From Paenibacillus sp. JQZ6Y-1 (GTDB lineage: Bacteria > Bacillota > Bacilli > Paenibacillales > Paenibacillaceae), in contig NZ_JBFDUZ010000001.1 of assembly GCF_040719145.1 (NCBI RefSeq), positions 2,480,001-2,544,000 of the forward strand: DNA of 64,000 bases, given 5' to 3'. Positions 16,183 through 24,695 of this stretch are shown in pieces (within the stretch, counting starts at the first letter, position 1; each line of letters starts with the position of its first letter). The position numbers and the translations under genes were made by a program. The notes under the pieces were generated by a model. It saw only the letters and a list, made by a program, of their open reading frames with translations. It made no database searches and had not been told where the DNA came from.

Positions 16183-17226
16183 TCAAGAATGCCACTGCCT
16201 CCATGTTTCCAGCTTCATCGATTCCATTTCATTCTTCGGGTCACGACCCATGAGTGCTTCTACGGCTGTGCGTGGGTCCGCTTGTTCAAACAGTACACGA
16301 TACAGCTGCTCAGCAATCGGCATCTGCACCTGATGACGACGGGACATATCATGCGCCGCTTGTGTGCTGCGTACGCCTTCCACGACCATATTCATCGAAT
16401 TCATTACTTCATCCAACGTTTTGCCTTGACCTAGCATATATCCAGCGCGCCAGTTACGACTATGTTTGCTCGTACCAGTAACAACGAGATCGCCGATGCC
16501 AGCAAGTCCAGAAAAGGTGAGCGGATTGGCACCCATTTCACTGCCTACACGCACCATTTCGGCGATTCCACGAGTTAGTAGTGCAGCCTTGGCATTATCA
16601 CCAAAGCCCAGACCATCCGATAGACCAGCACCAAGGGCAATGATATTTTTCAATGCACCCGCTAGTTCTACGCCAATCGTATCGCGATTGGTGTACACGC
16701 GGAAATATTCTTCATTCATAAAGAGCATTTGCGCAGCAGCAGCTGCTTTTTCATTCCCCGCTGCTACAACAACCGTTGTCGGCATACGCTTCACGACTTC
16801 TTCCGCATGGCTCGGACCGGATAATACAACCACATCGTTCTCCGGCATATTCAGCTCCTCGCTGATTACCGTAGACATCCGTTTCAGTGATCCGGTTTCA
16901 AAGCCCTTCGTTGCGTGTACACATAGCATATCCTCATGGTAAAACGGCTTCATCTGCTGACATACCTCGCGCATCGCTTTGGACGGTGCAACGATGATGA
17001 CAGCAGCCGTATCCAGCATCGCTTCTTCCAAATTGGAAGTCGCAACGATGGATGATGGTAAGTCAGCTTCCGGCAAATACCGGCTATTGCGGTGAAGATT
17101 GTTGATTTCTGCGGCTTGCTCAGGCGTACGTGCCCACAGCGATACGTGAAATCCGTTGTCCGCTAGTACACAGGCAAGCGCGGTTCCCCAGCTTCCAGCT
17201 ACCAGAACAGTCACCTTATCAGACAA
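16183..17226 (-). CDS. gpsA: Glycerol-3-phosphate dehydrogenase [NAD(P)+]
   Basis: GpsA (347 aa) reduces dihydroxyacetone phosphate to sn-glycerol-3-phosphate for phospholipid synthesis. The catalytic-domain motifs VVLSGPSHAEEV, ELAGALKNIIALGAGLSDGLG and GLAGIGDLVVTGTS are intact. Oddly, the Rossmann motif reads VAGSWG instead of GAGSWG, so the first Gly of GxGxxG is Val (codon GTA). Translation probably begins at TTG (17224-17226) behind AGGAA, overlapping the plsY stop by 8 nt. It works directly with PlsY, which acylates its product. Confidence 0.94.
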   Translation of the reverse strand: MSDKVTVLVAGSWGTALACVLADNGFHVSLWARTPEQAAEINNLHRNSRYLPEADLPSSIVATSNLEEAMLDTAAVIIVAPSKAMREVCQQMKPFYHEDMLCVHATKGFETGSLKRMSTVISEELNMPENDVVVLSGPSHAEEVVKRMPTTVVVAAGNEKAAAAAQMLFMNEEYFRVYTNRDTIGVELAGALKNIIALGAGLSDGLGFGDNAKAALLTRGIAEMVRVGSEMGANPLTFSGLAGIGDLVVTGTSKHSRNWRAGYMLGQGKTLDEVMNSMNMVVEGVRSTQAAHDMSRRHQVQMPIAEQLYRVLFEQADPRTAVEALMGRDPKNEMESMKLETWRQWHS

Positions 17227-17842
17227 CTTTGCTTCCTCCCTTGTCCGCTTTAGCTCCGATTTTACTTTCGGTGCCTTTTAGGATCCGGCCTACATTGGCC
17301 CGGTGACGCCATACGCCCAGTGCCCAGATCACAATACTGACCGTTACAATCGGTGCCGTATAGCCCATAATCAGCAGCAGAATCGGCGTCAACGTAACAA
17401 GGATCAACGAACCGAGCGATACATAACGGGTAAATACAATCGACAGAATAGCGAATACACCAGCAATCAGTGTAGGCACAATACAGAGCGTTGCCAGTAC
17501 ACCGATCGTAGTCGCAATCCCTTTACCACCACGGAAGTTAAAATAGATCGGCCAGTTATGCCCCAGAATCGCAGCCAACCCACACAGCGCGGGAATCCAA
17601 AAGTCTGGTGTAGTACTCAGCCAGACACCAATCCAGACAGCAACGATGCCTTTGACCGCATCTAGCAGCAAAACGGCAATCGCCGGTCCTTTGCCGAGTA
17701 CGCGCAGCGTATTGGTTGCGCCGGCATTGCCACTACCATGATCACGAATGTCGATACCTTTGATACTTTTGGCGATCAGCACGCTGAAGCTGATCGAGCC
17801 GAGCAAATAACTGATAATGATAGCCAACACAGATAAGATCAC
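17219..17842 (-). CDS. plsY: Glycerol-3-phosphate acyltransferase PlsY
   Basis: PlsY (207 aa) is an inner-membrane enzyme that acylates glycerol-3-phosphate from acyl-phosphate. It has about five hydrophobic segments. The three family motifs are visible: GSGNAGATNTLR (~37-48), the glycine-rich FNFRGGKGIATTIG (~102-115), and a third loop near the C-terminus (WRHRANVGRILKGTESK). It starts at GTG with AAGGAGA 7 nt upstream. It is sandwiched between der and gpsA; the gpsA-plsY coupling supplies substrate and enzyme together. Confidence 0.95.
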   Translation of the reverse strand: MILSVLAIIISYLLGSISFSVLIAKSIKGIDIRDHGSGNAGATNTLRVLGKGPAIAVLLLDAVKGIVAVWIGVWLSTTPDFWIPALCGLAAILGHNWPIYFNFRGGKGIATTIGVLATLCIVPTLIAGVFAILSIVFTRYVSLGSLILVTLTPILLLIMGYTAPIVTVSIVIWALGVWRHRANVGRILKGTESKIGAKADKGGSKVV

Positions 17843-17854
17843 GTGCTTCTCTCC

Positions 17855-19177
17855 TTAATCCTCCGATGATTTACGGCGGGTAAAGATGCGAATCGGTGTG
17901 CCTGTAAAGTCGAAGGCTGCCCGGATTTTATTTTCCAAATAACGCTCATAGGAAAAGTGCATCATTTCCGGCTCGTTCACGAATACGATAATGGTTGGCG
18001 GCTTCACCGCTACCTGAGTCACATAGTTAATACGCAGACGCTTACCTTTATCCGTTGGTGGTGGATTGATGGCAACTGCATCGGATACCACATCATTCAG
18101 CAGATGCGTAGGAATACGCATGGAATGCTGTTCGGCAGCCTGTTTCACAACTGGCAGCAGCTTATGAATACGCTGCTTGGTCAGAGCGGACAGGAACACA
18201 ACCGGAGCATATTGCATATAAAGGAAGTGATCGCGGATCGTCGTTTCAAAACGTTGCATCGTTTTGTCGTCCTTTTCCACTACATCCCATTTGTTTACAA
18301 CCAGAATAGCCGCTTTACCCGCTTCGTGCGCATAACCAGCAACGTGTTTGTCCTGATCAATGATGCCTTCTTCGCCGTTGATTACCATCAACACGACATC
18401 GGCACGCTCAATCGCTTTCATCGCACGCATAACACTGTATTTTTCTGTATTTTCATACACTTTACCGCGCTTACGCATACCAGCGGTATCAATCAGTACA
18501 TAACGCTGTCCATCTTTTTCAAACGGAGTATCAATCGCATCACGCGTCGTACCGGCAACATTGCTGACGATAACGCGCTCTTCACCGAGAATCGCATTCA
18601 CGAGCGAGGATTTCCCTACGTTTGGACGACCGATCAGAGCGACACGAATGACGTCCTCATCGTATCCGTCATCTTCCAGCTCAGGCAGTTTGTTCACGAT
18701 CTCATCCAACAAATCGCCCATACCGCTGCCATGACTACCAGAGATACCGATTGGATCACCAAAGCCTACATTGTAAAACTCATAAATATCATTCATCCGG
18801 TTCATATTATCAACTTTGTTGACAGCTACGATGACCGGTTTACCAGAGCGGTACAAAATTTGTGCCACTTCTTCATCGGATTGAGTCAAACCGCTCTTTA
18901 CATCACACATGAATACGATGACATCTGCCTCTTCAATCGCGAGTTCCGCTTGCATACGGATCGATTTGAGCATGGTGTCTTCGCCATCTACCTCAATACC
19001 ACCTGTATCGATAACACTGAATGCTTTGCCGTTCCATTCGGATGTACCATATATCCGATCACGGGTAATACCCGGTTTGTCTTCTACAATTGCTAACCGA
19101 TCTCCGATCAGCCGGTTAAATATCGTTGATTTCCCTACATTGGGACGGCCAACGATTGCCACTACGGGTCTTGCCAT
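17855..19177 (-). CDS. der: Ribosome biogenesis GTPase Der (EngA)
   Basis: Der (440 aa) has two consecutive GTPase domains and acts in 50S subunit assembly. The first P-loop [11 protein letters not shown] is at residues 9-19 with DTGGIE and NKVDN; the second [11 protein letters not shown] is near 183-193 with [10 protein letters not shown] and NKWD. A C-terminal KH-like domain (~350-435) follows. The ATG has an AGGAGG site. Der lies downstream of the S1-protein gene as in B. subtilis (ypfD-der). Confidence 0.97.
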   Translation of the reverse strand: MARPVVAIVGRPNVGKSTIFNRLIGDRLAIVEDKPGITRDRIYGTSEWNGKAFSVIDTGGIEVDGEDTMLKSIRMQAELAIEEADVIVFMCDVKSGLTQSDEEVAQILYRSGKPVIVAVNKVDNMNRMNDIYEFYNVGFGDPIGISGSHGSGMGDLLDEIVNKLPELEDDGYDEDVIRVALIGRPNVGKSSLVNAILGEERVIVSNVAGTTRDAIDTPFEKDGQRYVLIDTAGMRKRGKVYENTEKYSVMRAMKAIERADVVLMVINGEEGIIDQDKHVAGYAHEAGKAAILVVNKWDVVEKDDKTMQRFETTIRDHFLYMQYAPVVFLSALTKQRIHKLLPVVKQAAEQHSMRIPTHLLNDVVSDAVAINPPPTDKGKRLRINYVTQVAVKPPTIIVFVNEPEMMHFSYERYLENKIRAAFDFTGTPIRIFTRRKSSED

Positions 19178-19284
19178 AGGTTTTATTCCTCCTGTTCTTT
19201 CTTTCCGTTAACCATCATAGCAAAAAACGGTAGCATTGGCTAACAATTATGATGATTTGCTCACGAAAAGTGCCAATAAAAGCA

Positions 19285-19481
19285 ATAATCGGCGAATCCA
19301 CTGTCGGATTCGCCGATTATGCTGTTGGAGCTATCGCAACGCCAAGTCGTATCGAATGACGGTGCGATAGCTCCGGTGTATGAAATGTGATGGTGTTTCT
19401 TTGGCAAGAAGATCGCTTGCTAAAAATCTTAGTAAACCGGATTGAAGCGTTCCGGTTTACTCAAGCAAGAAGATCGCTTGC
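19285..19481. repeat. Cluster of five hairpins between rpsA and der
   Basis: Five inverted repeats are packed in 200 bp: a 15-bp perfect stem at 19285-19320 followed on the minus strand by TGCTTTTATT (probable rpsA terminator); a 12-bp perfect stem at 19327-19374; two identical 17-nt copies of GCAAGAAGATCGCTTGC at 19404-19420 and 19465-19481, each a small hairpin; and between them a 9-bp stem GTAAACCGG/CCGGTTTAC at 19432-19460. The last copy ends 6 nt from the rpsA stop. The region is otherwise gene-free. Confidence 0.85.
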
Positions 19482-19487
19482 TTGTAA

Positions 19488-20717
19488 TCACTTAAATTTG
19501 CTTAGTTTGTCGCCGAACAGGTCACCCAGGGTAACGTTCATGCCTTGATTGCTCAAGGACACGTTAGGGTTGTTCAGTTCTTCTTGTTTAGGTGCTTTGG
19601 ATTTGCTTTCGCGTGAAGCTTTTGGCTCGTCAGCTGGAGCTTCTTCCGTTTCTTTGATGCTCAGGCTAACACGTTTTTCGGAAGGGTTTACGTCCAGTAC
19701 TTTCACTGTAACAGTTTGACCTTCTTCCAGTACTTCTTGCGGAGTACCGATGTGTTTGTGAGAGATCTGGGAAATGTGAACCAGACCTTCTACACCTGGA
19801 GCGATTTCTACGAATGCACCGAAGTTAACAAGGCGTTTTACTTCGCCTGTTACTACGTCGCCAGTGTGGAATTTGTCAGCAGCAGTTTCCCAAGGACCTG
19901 GTTGAGCTGCTTTGATGCTCAAGCTGATTTTACCTTTTTCTGGATCAACGCGAAGGACTTTTACTTTCACTTCGTCGCCTTCAGACAGTACATCAGCTGG
20001 TTTGTCCACATGAGTCCATGCGATTTCGGATACGTGAACCAGACCGTCCACGCCACCTACGTCAACGAATGCACCGAACTGAGTCAGGCGTTGTACAGTA
20101 CCTGTCAGTTCTTGACCTTCTTGCAGGCTCTCCATGATGGATTGTTTGTTTGTTTCGTATTCTGCTTCCAGAACGTCTTTTTGAGACAGGATTACTTTGT
20201 TGTTTTCGCGATCCAGTTCTTTTACTTTTACGCGCAGTGTGCGGCCTTTGTAATCGCTGAAATCTTCAACAAAGTGACGCTCTACCATGGACGCAGGAAT
20301 GAATCCGCGAGCGCCTACATCTGCTACCAGTCCGCCTTTTACTACATCGGACACAGTAACTTCGAATACTTCGCCAGCTTCAAAACGCTGTTCCAGTGTT
20401 TCCCAAGCGTTTTCGCTGTCGATTGCACGTTTGGACAGAACGAGGCTTTCTTTGTCGTCGTTGATGCTGACAACCTTGCACTCTACTTCTTGGCCAACTT
20501 CGACTGCTTCCGAAGCGCTGTCTACGTGTACCGAAGAAAGTTCACGAACCGGAATAATACCGTCATATTTATATCCAATACTTACGTAAGCTTGATTGTC
20601 TTCAATTTTGACGATTGTTCCGGTAACCGTGTCACCTTTTTTCACAGACACTACTTGCTCCAGTGCCTCCTGGTTAGTAACTTCGGTAGTTTCCTGGTTA
20701 TTGTTTTCTTCCGACAT
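19488..20717 (-). CDS. rpsA: 30S ribosomal protein S1 homologue (YpfD type)
   Basis: This 409-aa protein has four S1 RNA-binding domains, at roughly residues 22-92, 107-173, 193-262 and 278-348. Repeats such as GAFVDVGGVDGLVHVSEIAW and GAFVEIAPGVEGLVHISQIS mark the last two. Gram-negative S1 has six domains; four is usual in Bacillales YpfD. The Lys/Glu-rich C-terminal tail (~350-409) is low complexity. A GGAGGG site lies 7 nt before the ATG. Multiple hairpins follow the stop codon. It lies between plsC and der as in B. subtilis. Confidence 0.94.
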   Translation of the reverse strand: MSEENNNQETTEVTNQEALEQVVSVKKGDTVTGTIVKIEDNQAYVSIGYKYDGIIPVRELSSVHVDSASEAVEVGQEVECKVVSINDDKESLVLSKRAIDSENAWETLEQRFEAGEVFEVTVSDVVKGGLVADVGARGFIPASMVERHFVEDFSDYKGRTLRVKVKELDRENNKVILSQKDVLEAEYETNKQSIMESLQEGQELTGTVQRLTQFGAFVDVGGVDGLVHVSEIAWTHVDKPADVLSEGDEVKVKVLRVDPEKGKISLSIKAAQPGPWETAADKFHTGDVVTGEVKRLVNFGAFVEIAPGVEGLVHISQISHKHIGTPQEVLEEGQTVTVKVLDVNPSEKRVSLSIKETEEAPADEPKASRESKSKAPKQEELNNPNVSLSNQGMNVTLGDLFGDKLSKFK

Positions 20718-20783
20718 GTCAATACCCTCCTCAATTCAAATCCCATTTATTTAAACTCGCACGATGGCGTAGTTCAAAACACA

Positions 20784-21365
20784 TTATGATTGATGTTGCT
20801 GTTTCAGCTGATTGATGGCAGCCATGATCTTATCCGTGGCTTCCTCGGCTGTACCGGTAGCTTGTTTTCCCTTGTAATCCGTCAGATCAACCGGCGTACC
20901 ATATACAACTTTCATTTTACCGAATAGCTTGTAATGACCGATAATCGCAACTGGGATCACAGCTGCATCACTCCGCAATGCAAATACTGCTGCCCCTTTT
21001 TTGGCAACCTGGGCTTGCGAATTGCGCGTACCTTCTGGAAAAATACCGAGTATCCCGCCATCGCGCAGCACATTGAGCGCTGTACGAATGGAATCTTTGC
21101 TAATGCCTCCACGTTTCACTGGGAAAGCACCTAGCTTGGGAAGAATCGGTCCAAGTACCGGTAAAGCAAACAGCTCTTCTTTTGCCATAAAACGAATATG
21201 GCGCTTAATCAGAATCCCGACCAACGGTGGGTCTAGATTACTGATATGGTTAGAACATAACAACACGCCGCCTTCAGCGGGAATGTTCTCTGTTCCAACC
21301 GTCTGGATACGGAACAAGATCCTGTAAACAAAACGAATCACAGCACGAGCAAATGAATAGAACAT
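20784..21365 (-). CDS. plsC: 1-acyl-sn-glycerol-3-phosphate acyltransferase
   Basis: PlsC (193 aa) makes phosphatidic acid from lysophosphatidic acid. The catalytic HxxxxD motif is NHISNLDPP (~38-46) and the second conserved block is GIFPEGTRN (~105-113). An N-terminal hydrophobic helix anchors it to the membrane. AGGGAGA precedes the ATG at 9 nt. It follows cmk by 3 nt and precedes rpsA by about 65 nt. With gpsA and plsY the window holds three successive steps of phospholipid synthesis. Confidence 0.95.
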   Translation of the reverse strand: MFYSFARAVIRFVYRILFRIQTVGTENIPAEGGVLLCSNHISNLDPPLVGILIKRHIRFMAKEELFALPVLGPILPKLGAFPVKRGGISKDSIRTALNVLRDGGILGIFPEGTRNSQAQVAKKGAAVFALRSDAAVIPVAIIGHYKLFGKMKVVYGTPVDLTDYKGKQATGTAEEATDKIMAAINQLKQQHQS

Positions 21366-21368
21366 CGT

Positions 21369-22070
21369 CTAGTGTCTCCCTGCCAGCGTAGTATGAGCAA
21401 GCTCTAGTATGCGGTTGGATACTTCATCAATCGACATTGACGTTGTATCAAGTACAATCGCATCTTCGGCACATACTAACGGCGAGAATTCACGTTGTTC
21501 ATCCAACCGGTCCCGTTCCGCGATTTCGCGTTCAAGCTGTTCCAGCGTAATGCTCTCAGACGCGTCCATCTCCGCAAAGCGGCGTCTTGCACGCTCCTGT
21601 ACCGTTGCCGTCATGAAAATCTTCAATTCGGCATCCGGCAGCACATGCGATCCGATATCCCGTCCATCCATTACGACACCTTTGCGCAAAGCAATTTTGC
21701 GTTGCACAGCGGCTTGCAAAATGCGTACGCCTTCAATCTGCGCATAGCGCGAGACGATCCGATTCACGGCAAGTGTACGAATCTCTGTCGTAACATCGTT
21801 CTGGTTTACCAGTACACGCTGTCCCTGTTCATCAGGTACTAATTCAATCACCAGATTTTGTGCTTCTTGAAGCACCTTTTCGGCATTTTCAGGCTCAATA
21901 TTTAATTGAAGCATATGCCATGTAACGGCACGGTACATCGCTCCGGTATCTACGTATACATAACCAAGATGCCGGGCAACCATACGGGCAATTGTGCTCT
22001 TCCCCGCGCCGGCAGGTCCATCAATCGCAATGTTGATTTTCCCACTGTTGTGCAAATCCTGGCGTTCCAA
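21369..22070 (-). CDS. cmk: Cytidylate kinase
   Basis: Cmk phosphorylates CMP and dCMP. The P-loop GPAGAGKSTIA is followed by VDTGAMYRAVTWHML and the DGRDIGSHVLPDAE segment typical of the family. The open frame runs 32 codons further upstream through a terminator hairpin. The best start is a TTG at 22068-22070 with GGGGGAG 6 nt upstream, giving 233 aa, close to the family length; the alternative ATG at 22094 has no spaced site. plsC follows after 3 nt. Confidence 0.94.
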   Translation of the reverse strand: MERQDLHNSGKINIAIDGPAGAGKSTIARMVARHLGYVYVDTGAMYRAVTWHMLQLNIEPENAEKVLQEAQNLVIELVPDEQGQRVLVNQNDVTTEIRTLAVNRIVSRYAQIEGVRILQAAVQRKIALRKGVVMDGRDIGSHVLPDAELKIFMTATVQERARRRFAEMDASESITLEQLEREIAERDRLDEQREFSPLVCAEDAIVLDTTSMSIDEVSNRILELAHTTLAGRH

Positions 22071-22106
22071 TCGGAACTCCCCCTCGACCTTCATACTCCA
22101 ACTCAA

Positions 22107-22127
22107 TAAAAAAACAGGCATGGCCTG
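22107..22127 (-). terminator. Terminator between the PilZ gene and cmk
   Basis: CAGGC-ATG-GCCTG hairpin, followed on the minus strand by seven T. It ends the upstream PilZ-domain transcript. Confidence 0.75.
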
Positions 22128-22183
22128 CGTCAAGCAAATTATAACACAGTCCATACCAACATGCAAAAACGCACAATGGCTTG

Positions 22184-22825
22184 CTACGTGCGGAAGTCGA
22201 ACTGTCGTTCAAAGCAGTAACGGATCAGCTTTTGCTGATCTGCCGAGGCAATTGCAGTATATTCAATTTTGCAGCGTCCACCTTGAGCGGTTGCTCCGCT
22301 ACTAGACAAAACAATCGCTTCCAGCGGCACATGCTCAATAGCACCATTTTTCATGTGAATCAGCAGCCAGCATTCCAGACTGTCGCCGCGCTGTACATTC
22401 ATGCCCGCCTCTGGTACAAATACTAGACCGCCCGCACTTACCTCAGTCGTTAATACTGTAAAGCGCTGATCACCGCATTTGACTGCTAGCTCCAGCTCTG
22501 CACGCACACGCAAGTACTTGCGACTACGCGTTTCAGTCAGCTCCTGCTCATCAGGGCGACGAAATACCGCTTGCTCCGAAGCCGCATCATACGAGACCAC
22601 TTCGCTGTCAAAGTAATATCGCGTATCATTGCGCAGTACAATATAGCCGCTAATCAGTTGACCTGACTCCAGATGCTTGGCGTTACCGTCTGCACCAAGC
22701 AATGAGCCAGTATGTATGTATTGATCATCCACCAGCGTCATATCCGCTGTATAAATATCGCTTGCTTCTCCTACTTCGCCGGTACCAAACTCCAAACACA
22801 GATGTTCTGCGTGCTTCCAATCCAT
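22184..22825 (-). CDS. ypfA: PilZ-domain c-di-GMP receptor, YpfA/flagellar-brake type
   Basis: This 213-aa protein has an N-terminal flagellar-brake (YcgR-like) domain (~1-95) and a C-terminal PilZ domain (~97-205). The c-di-GMP-binding RxxxR is present as RKYLR. The second motif, normally (D/N)xSxxG, reads EVSAGG, so an acidic Glu replaces Asp/Asn. B. subtilis YpfA (DgrA) binds c-di-GMP and slows flagellar motors. The ATG at 22823-22825 has GGGAGGTG 6 nt upstream. It lies near prsW and cmk as in B. subtilis. Confidence 0.85.
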   Translation of the reverse strand: MDWKHAEHLCLEFGTGEVGEASDIYTADMTLVDDQYIHTGSLLGADGNAKHLESGQLISGYIVLRNDTRYYFDSEVVSYDAASEQAVFRRPDEQELTETRSRKYLRVRAELELAVKCGDQRFTVLTTEVSAGGLVFVPEAGMNVQRGDSLECWLLIHMKNGAIEHVPLEAIVLSSSGATAQGGRCKIEYTAIASADQQKLIRYCFERQFDFRT

Positions 22826-22854
22826 TCCCTGCACCTCCCATAGTGACCAACCTA

Positions 22855-22905
22855 CAAAAAACGGACTTCGCTATCATCGGCCGGATAGCCGACTGCGAAA
22901 TCCGT
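22855..22905 (-). terminator. Terminator downstream of prsW
   Basis: ACGGATTTCGC pairs with GCGAAGTCCGT around a 26-nt loop, then TTTTTT on the minus strand, 12 nt past the prsW stop. Confidence 0.8.
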
Positions 22906-22916
22906 CTTGGATGTAT

Positions 22917-23615
22917 TCATGTATTCATTTCTTCCTCCCGCTTTACAAAGCGTAGCGGTGAACGGCTATTGGCGCGTGCGATCTTCAGCATGCCACCATA
23001 CCACAGGAACAGCATTAACGGTACGATGTACCATAGCCAGCCCTGAGTGACCGTATTCAAAATGAAATCATAGACGCCGTGCCAGAATATCGGCAGCAGC
23101 AACGAGCAGATGACAAACCAGCGACGTTTGCGAGCATTGATACTGAATTTGGCTTTACCCATATAGTATCCCATAATGACGCCGAACAGCGCATGACCGG
23201 ATACAGGTAACAATCCGCGTCCAAGCAGGGATACAACCGACATGGAATTGTACAGTGCATACAGTACATTTTCCAATGTTGCAAAGCCAAGCCCGATCGC
23301 TACCGCATATACGATGCTATCATACGGTTCATCAAACTCGGTATGATTGTACAGAATGTGGTACAAAATAAACCACTTTACCGTTTCCTCTACACCAGAG
23401 GAGATGACAAACGAATATACATACGGATTATCACCAAGGCCAAACATCAGCCCCCGTTGAATAATCATAATCGGAAACACAATCGCAATCCCGAATACAA
23501 AAAAGCGGGCAACCAGATGGAGCGGCTCGGTGTCGTATTTGTCCTTCAGGTAAAAATAAGTCAATAGCGCAATGCCCGGAGCAATTGCCGCCATTAAAAG
23601 TGAAAATAAAGACAC
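22917..23615 (-). CDS. prsW: PrsW-family intramembrane protease
   Basis: This 232-aa polytopic membrane protein of the PrsW family performs site-1 cleavage of anti-sigma factor RsiW in B. subtilis. It has about seven to eight hydrophobic segments. The conserved SSGVEETVKWFILYHIL block (~70-86, with EE and K), the GLGFATLENVLYAL block and the SGHALFGVIMGYYMG block contain the catalytic acidic and histidine residues. It starts at GTG with GAGGGGG 7 nt upstream. In B. subtilis sleB-ypeB follow; here ypfA comes directly. Confidence 0.92.
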   Translation of the reverse strand: MSLFSLLMAAIAPGIALLTYFYLKDKYDTEPLHLVARFFVFGIAIVFPIMIIQRGLMFGLGDNPYVYSFVISSGVEETVKWFILYHILYNHTEFDEPYDSIVYAVAIGLGFATLENVLYALYNSMSVVSLLGRGLLPVSGHALFGVIMGYYMGKAKFSINARKRRWFVICSLLLPIFWHGVYDFILNTVTQGWLWYIVPLMLFLWYGGMLKIARANSRSPLRFVKREEEMNT

Positions 23616-23745
23616 CCGTATACCCCCTCATTAAAATAGCCCGACGACCGGCAGACAATTCATGATCTGCAATGTGTCAACAGGAACTCCTTCCGGCCGG
23701 TTCTGACTATTTAGAGTGAAGGACTACCCGGATGCCTCAATTCAA

Positions 23746-24357
23746 TCAATCATTGCGTTCAAAATGCTCGCAGATCGTCTGGATGGCGTGTTCCGGCATA
23801 ATCACCTTGCCGTATTCCTCCAGCACTGCTTCCGTCAATGATGTTGCATCTCCGAATTCAGCCAGCACCGCGATCAGAGCCGCATGCTTCGACATGTCAA
23901 CCTCTGCCGGATCGAGTGTAAACACCCATTGATCCTTATAATGGTACAGTCGGCCAGCTTCGGTCACATTTTGCGATAATGTATGTGCCGCTTCGATCAA
24001 CGTTTCAAAATCCTTAAAGGAATACGCGATAAAATCGGTTTCCTCCAATGTGACTTCCATTTCGTATATCTCATCCGCCAGATCATCTTCGCTCATCGTG
24101 CCCAGATGCTGATCGTATTTACCGCGAGTAACGATAACTACCATGCCCTGTGCAGGAAGTGCGAATACTTCGACCGCCAGCGGACCAGTAGCGTCAAATC
24201 CAAGCTCCGTATAAGCTTGGTCCATCATCTCTGTGAACAGGTCATGCACCTTTGGAATCTCCTGCCACATATCTTCCTTTTGAATGCCGCGCTCAGTTAG
24301 ATCGTCAAACGTAAGGAAAATCCGTATTTTGTCTGAGCTCAATCTTTCTATTTTCAT
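23746..24357 (-). CDS. ypbH: MecA-family adaptor protein (YpbH/MecB-like)
   Basis: This 203-aa protein has the MecA layout: an N-terminal substrate-binding domain (MKIERLSSDKIRIFLTFDDLTERGI, ~1-25, where the RIFLTFDDLTERGI portion is the signature), an acidic linker, and a C-terminal ClpC-binding domain (~110-203). MecA proteins deliver substrates such as ComK to ClpCP. Synteny with prsW and ypfA favours the YpbH/MecB paralogue. Which client it handles cannot be read from sequence. A GGGGGA site precedes the ATG. Confidence 0.9.
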   Translation of the reverse strand: MKIERLSSDKIRIFLTFDDLTERGIQKEDMWQEIPKVHDLFTEMMDQAYTELGFDATGPLAVEVFALPAQGMVVIVTRGKYDQHLGTMSEDDLADEIYEMEVTLEETDFIAYSFKDFETLIEAAHTLSQNVTEAGRLYHYKDQWVFTLDPAEVDMSKHAALIAVLAEFGDATSLTEAVLEEYGKVIMPEHAIQTICEHFERND

Positions 24358-24695
24358 GATAGGATCCCCCTTAAAAACATAGGTTATGATCCAGCCGACC
24401 GGCCGGTCATTTACTCCCTATTCATTTGATGATAAATATAGCGATGCTATATTCACTATGTTACCATTTATTATCCGTAAATGCACGCAATAAAACGTAC
24501 TCTTGCGAATTCCTACGCTACAACCCTATTTTGCCAAAAAATGATTCAGCCGCGCTGTGGCGGGGTTAATAAAATGCGGTGTGCCTACGCTCATGCAAAA
24601 ATAACGAAATATGATTGATTTTTGCTGGCTGTTATGGGTTTAATTTACATATGCGTTTTGATCAACTATTACATAAAGAAAAGAGTGTGACTTTC
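24358..24695. other. Divergent intergenic region between ypbH and a deacetylase gene
   Basis: No gene is seen. It holds a perfect 12-bp palindrome GACCGGCCGGTC at 24397-24408, about 40 nt upstream of the ypbH start, and an AAATATAGC/GCTATATT inverted repeat near 24435-24454 that may overlap the ypbH promoter. Both could be operators; nothing ties them to a known regulator. Confidence 0.45.

Noticed and set aside
17957-19096. 379-codon plus-strand frame opposite der
   Set aside because: Shadow of der; low-complexity His/Ile/Asn composition and no start signal.
19716-20789. 357-codon plus-strand frame opposite rpsA
   Set aside because: Shadow of the S1-protein gene; Phe/Tyr/Cys-rich product without recognisable domains.
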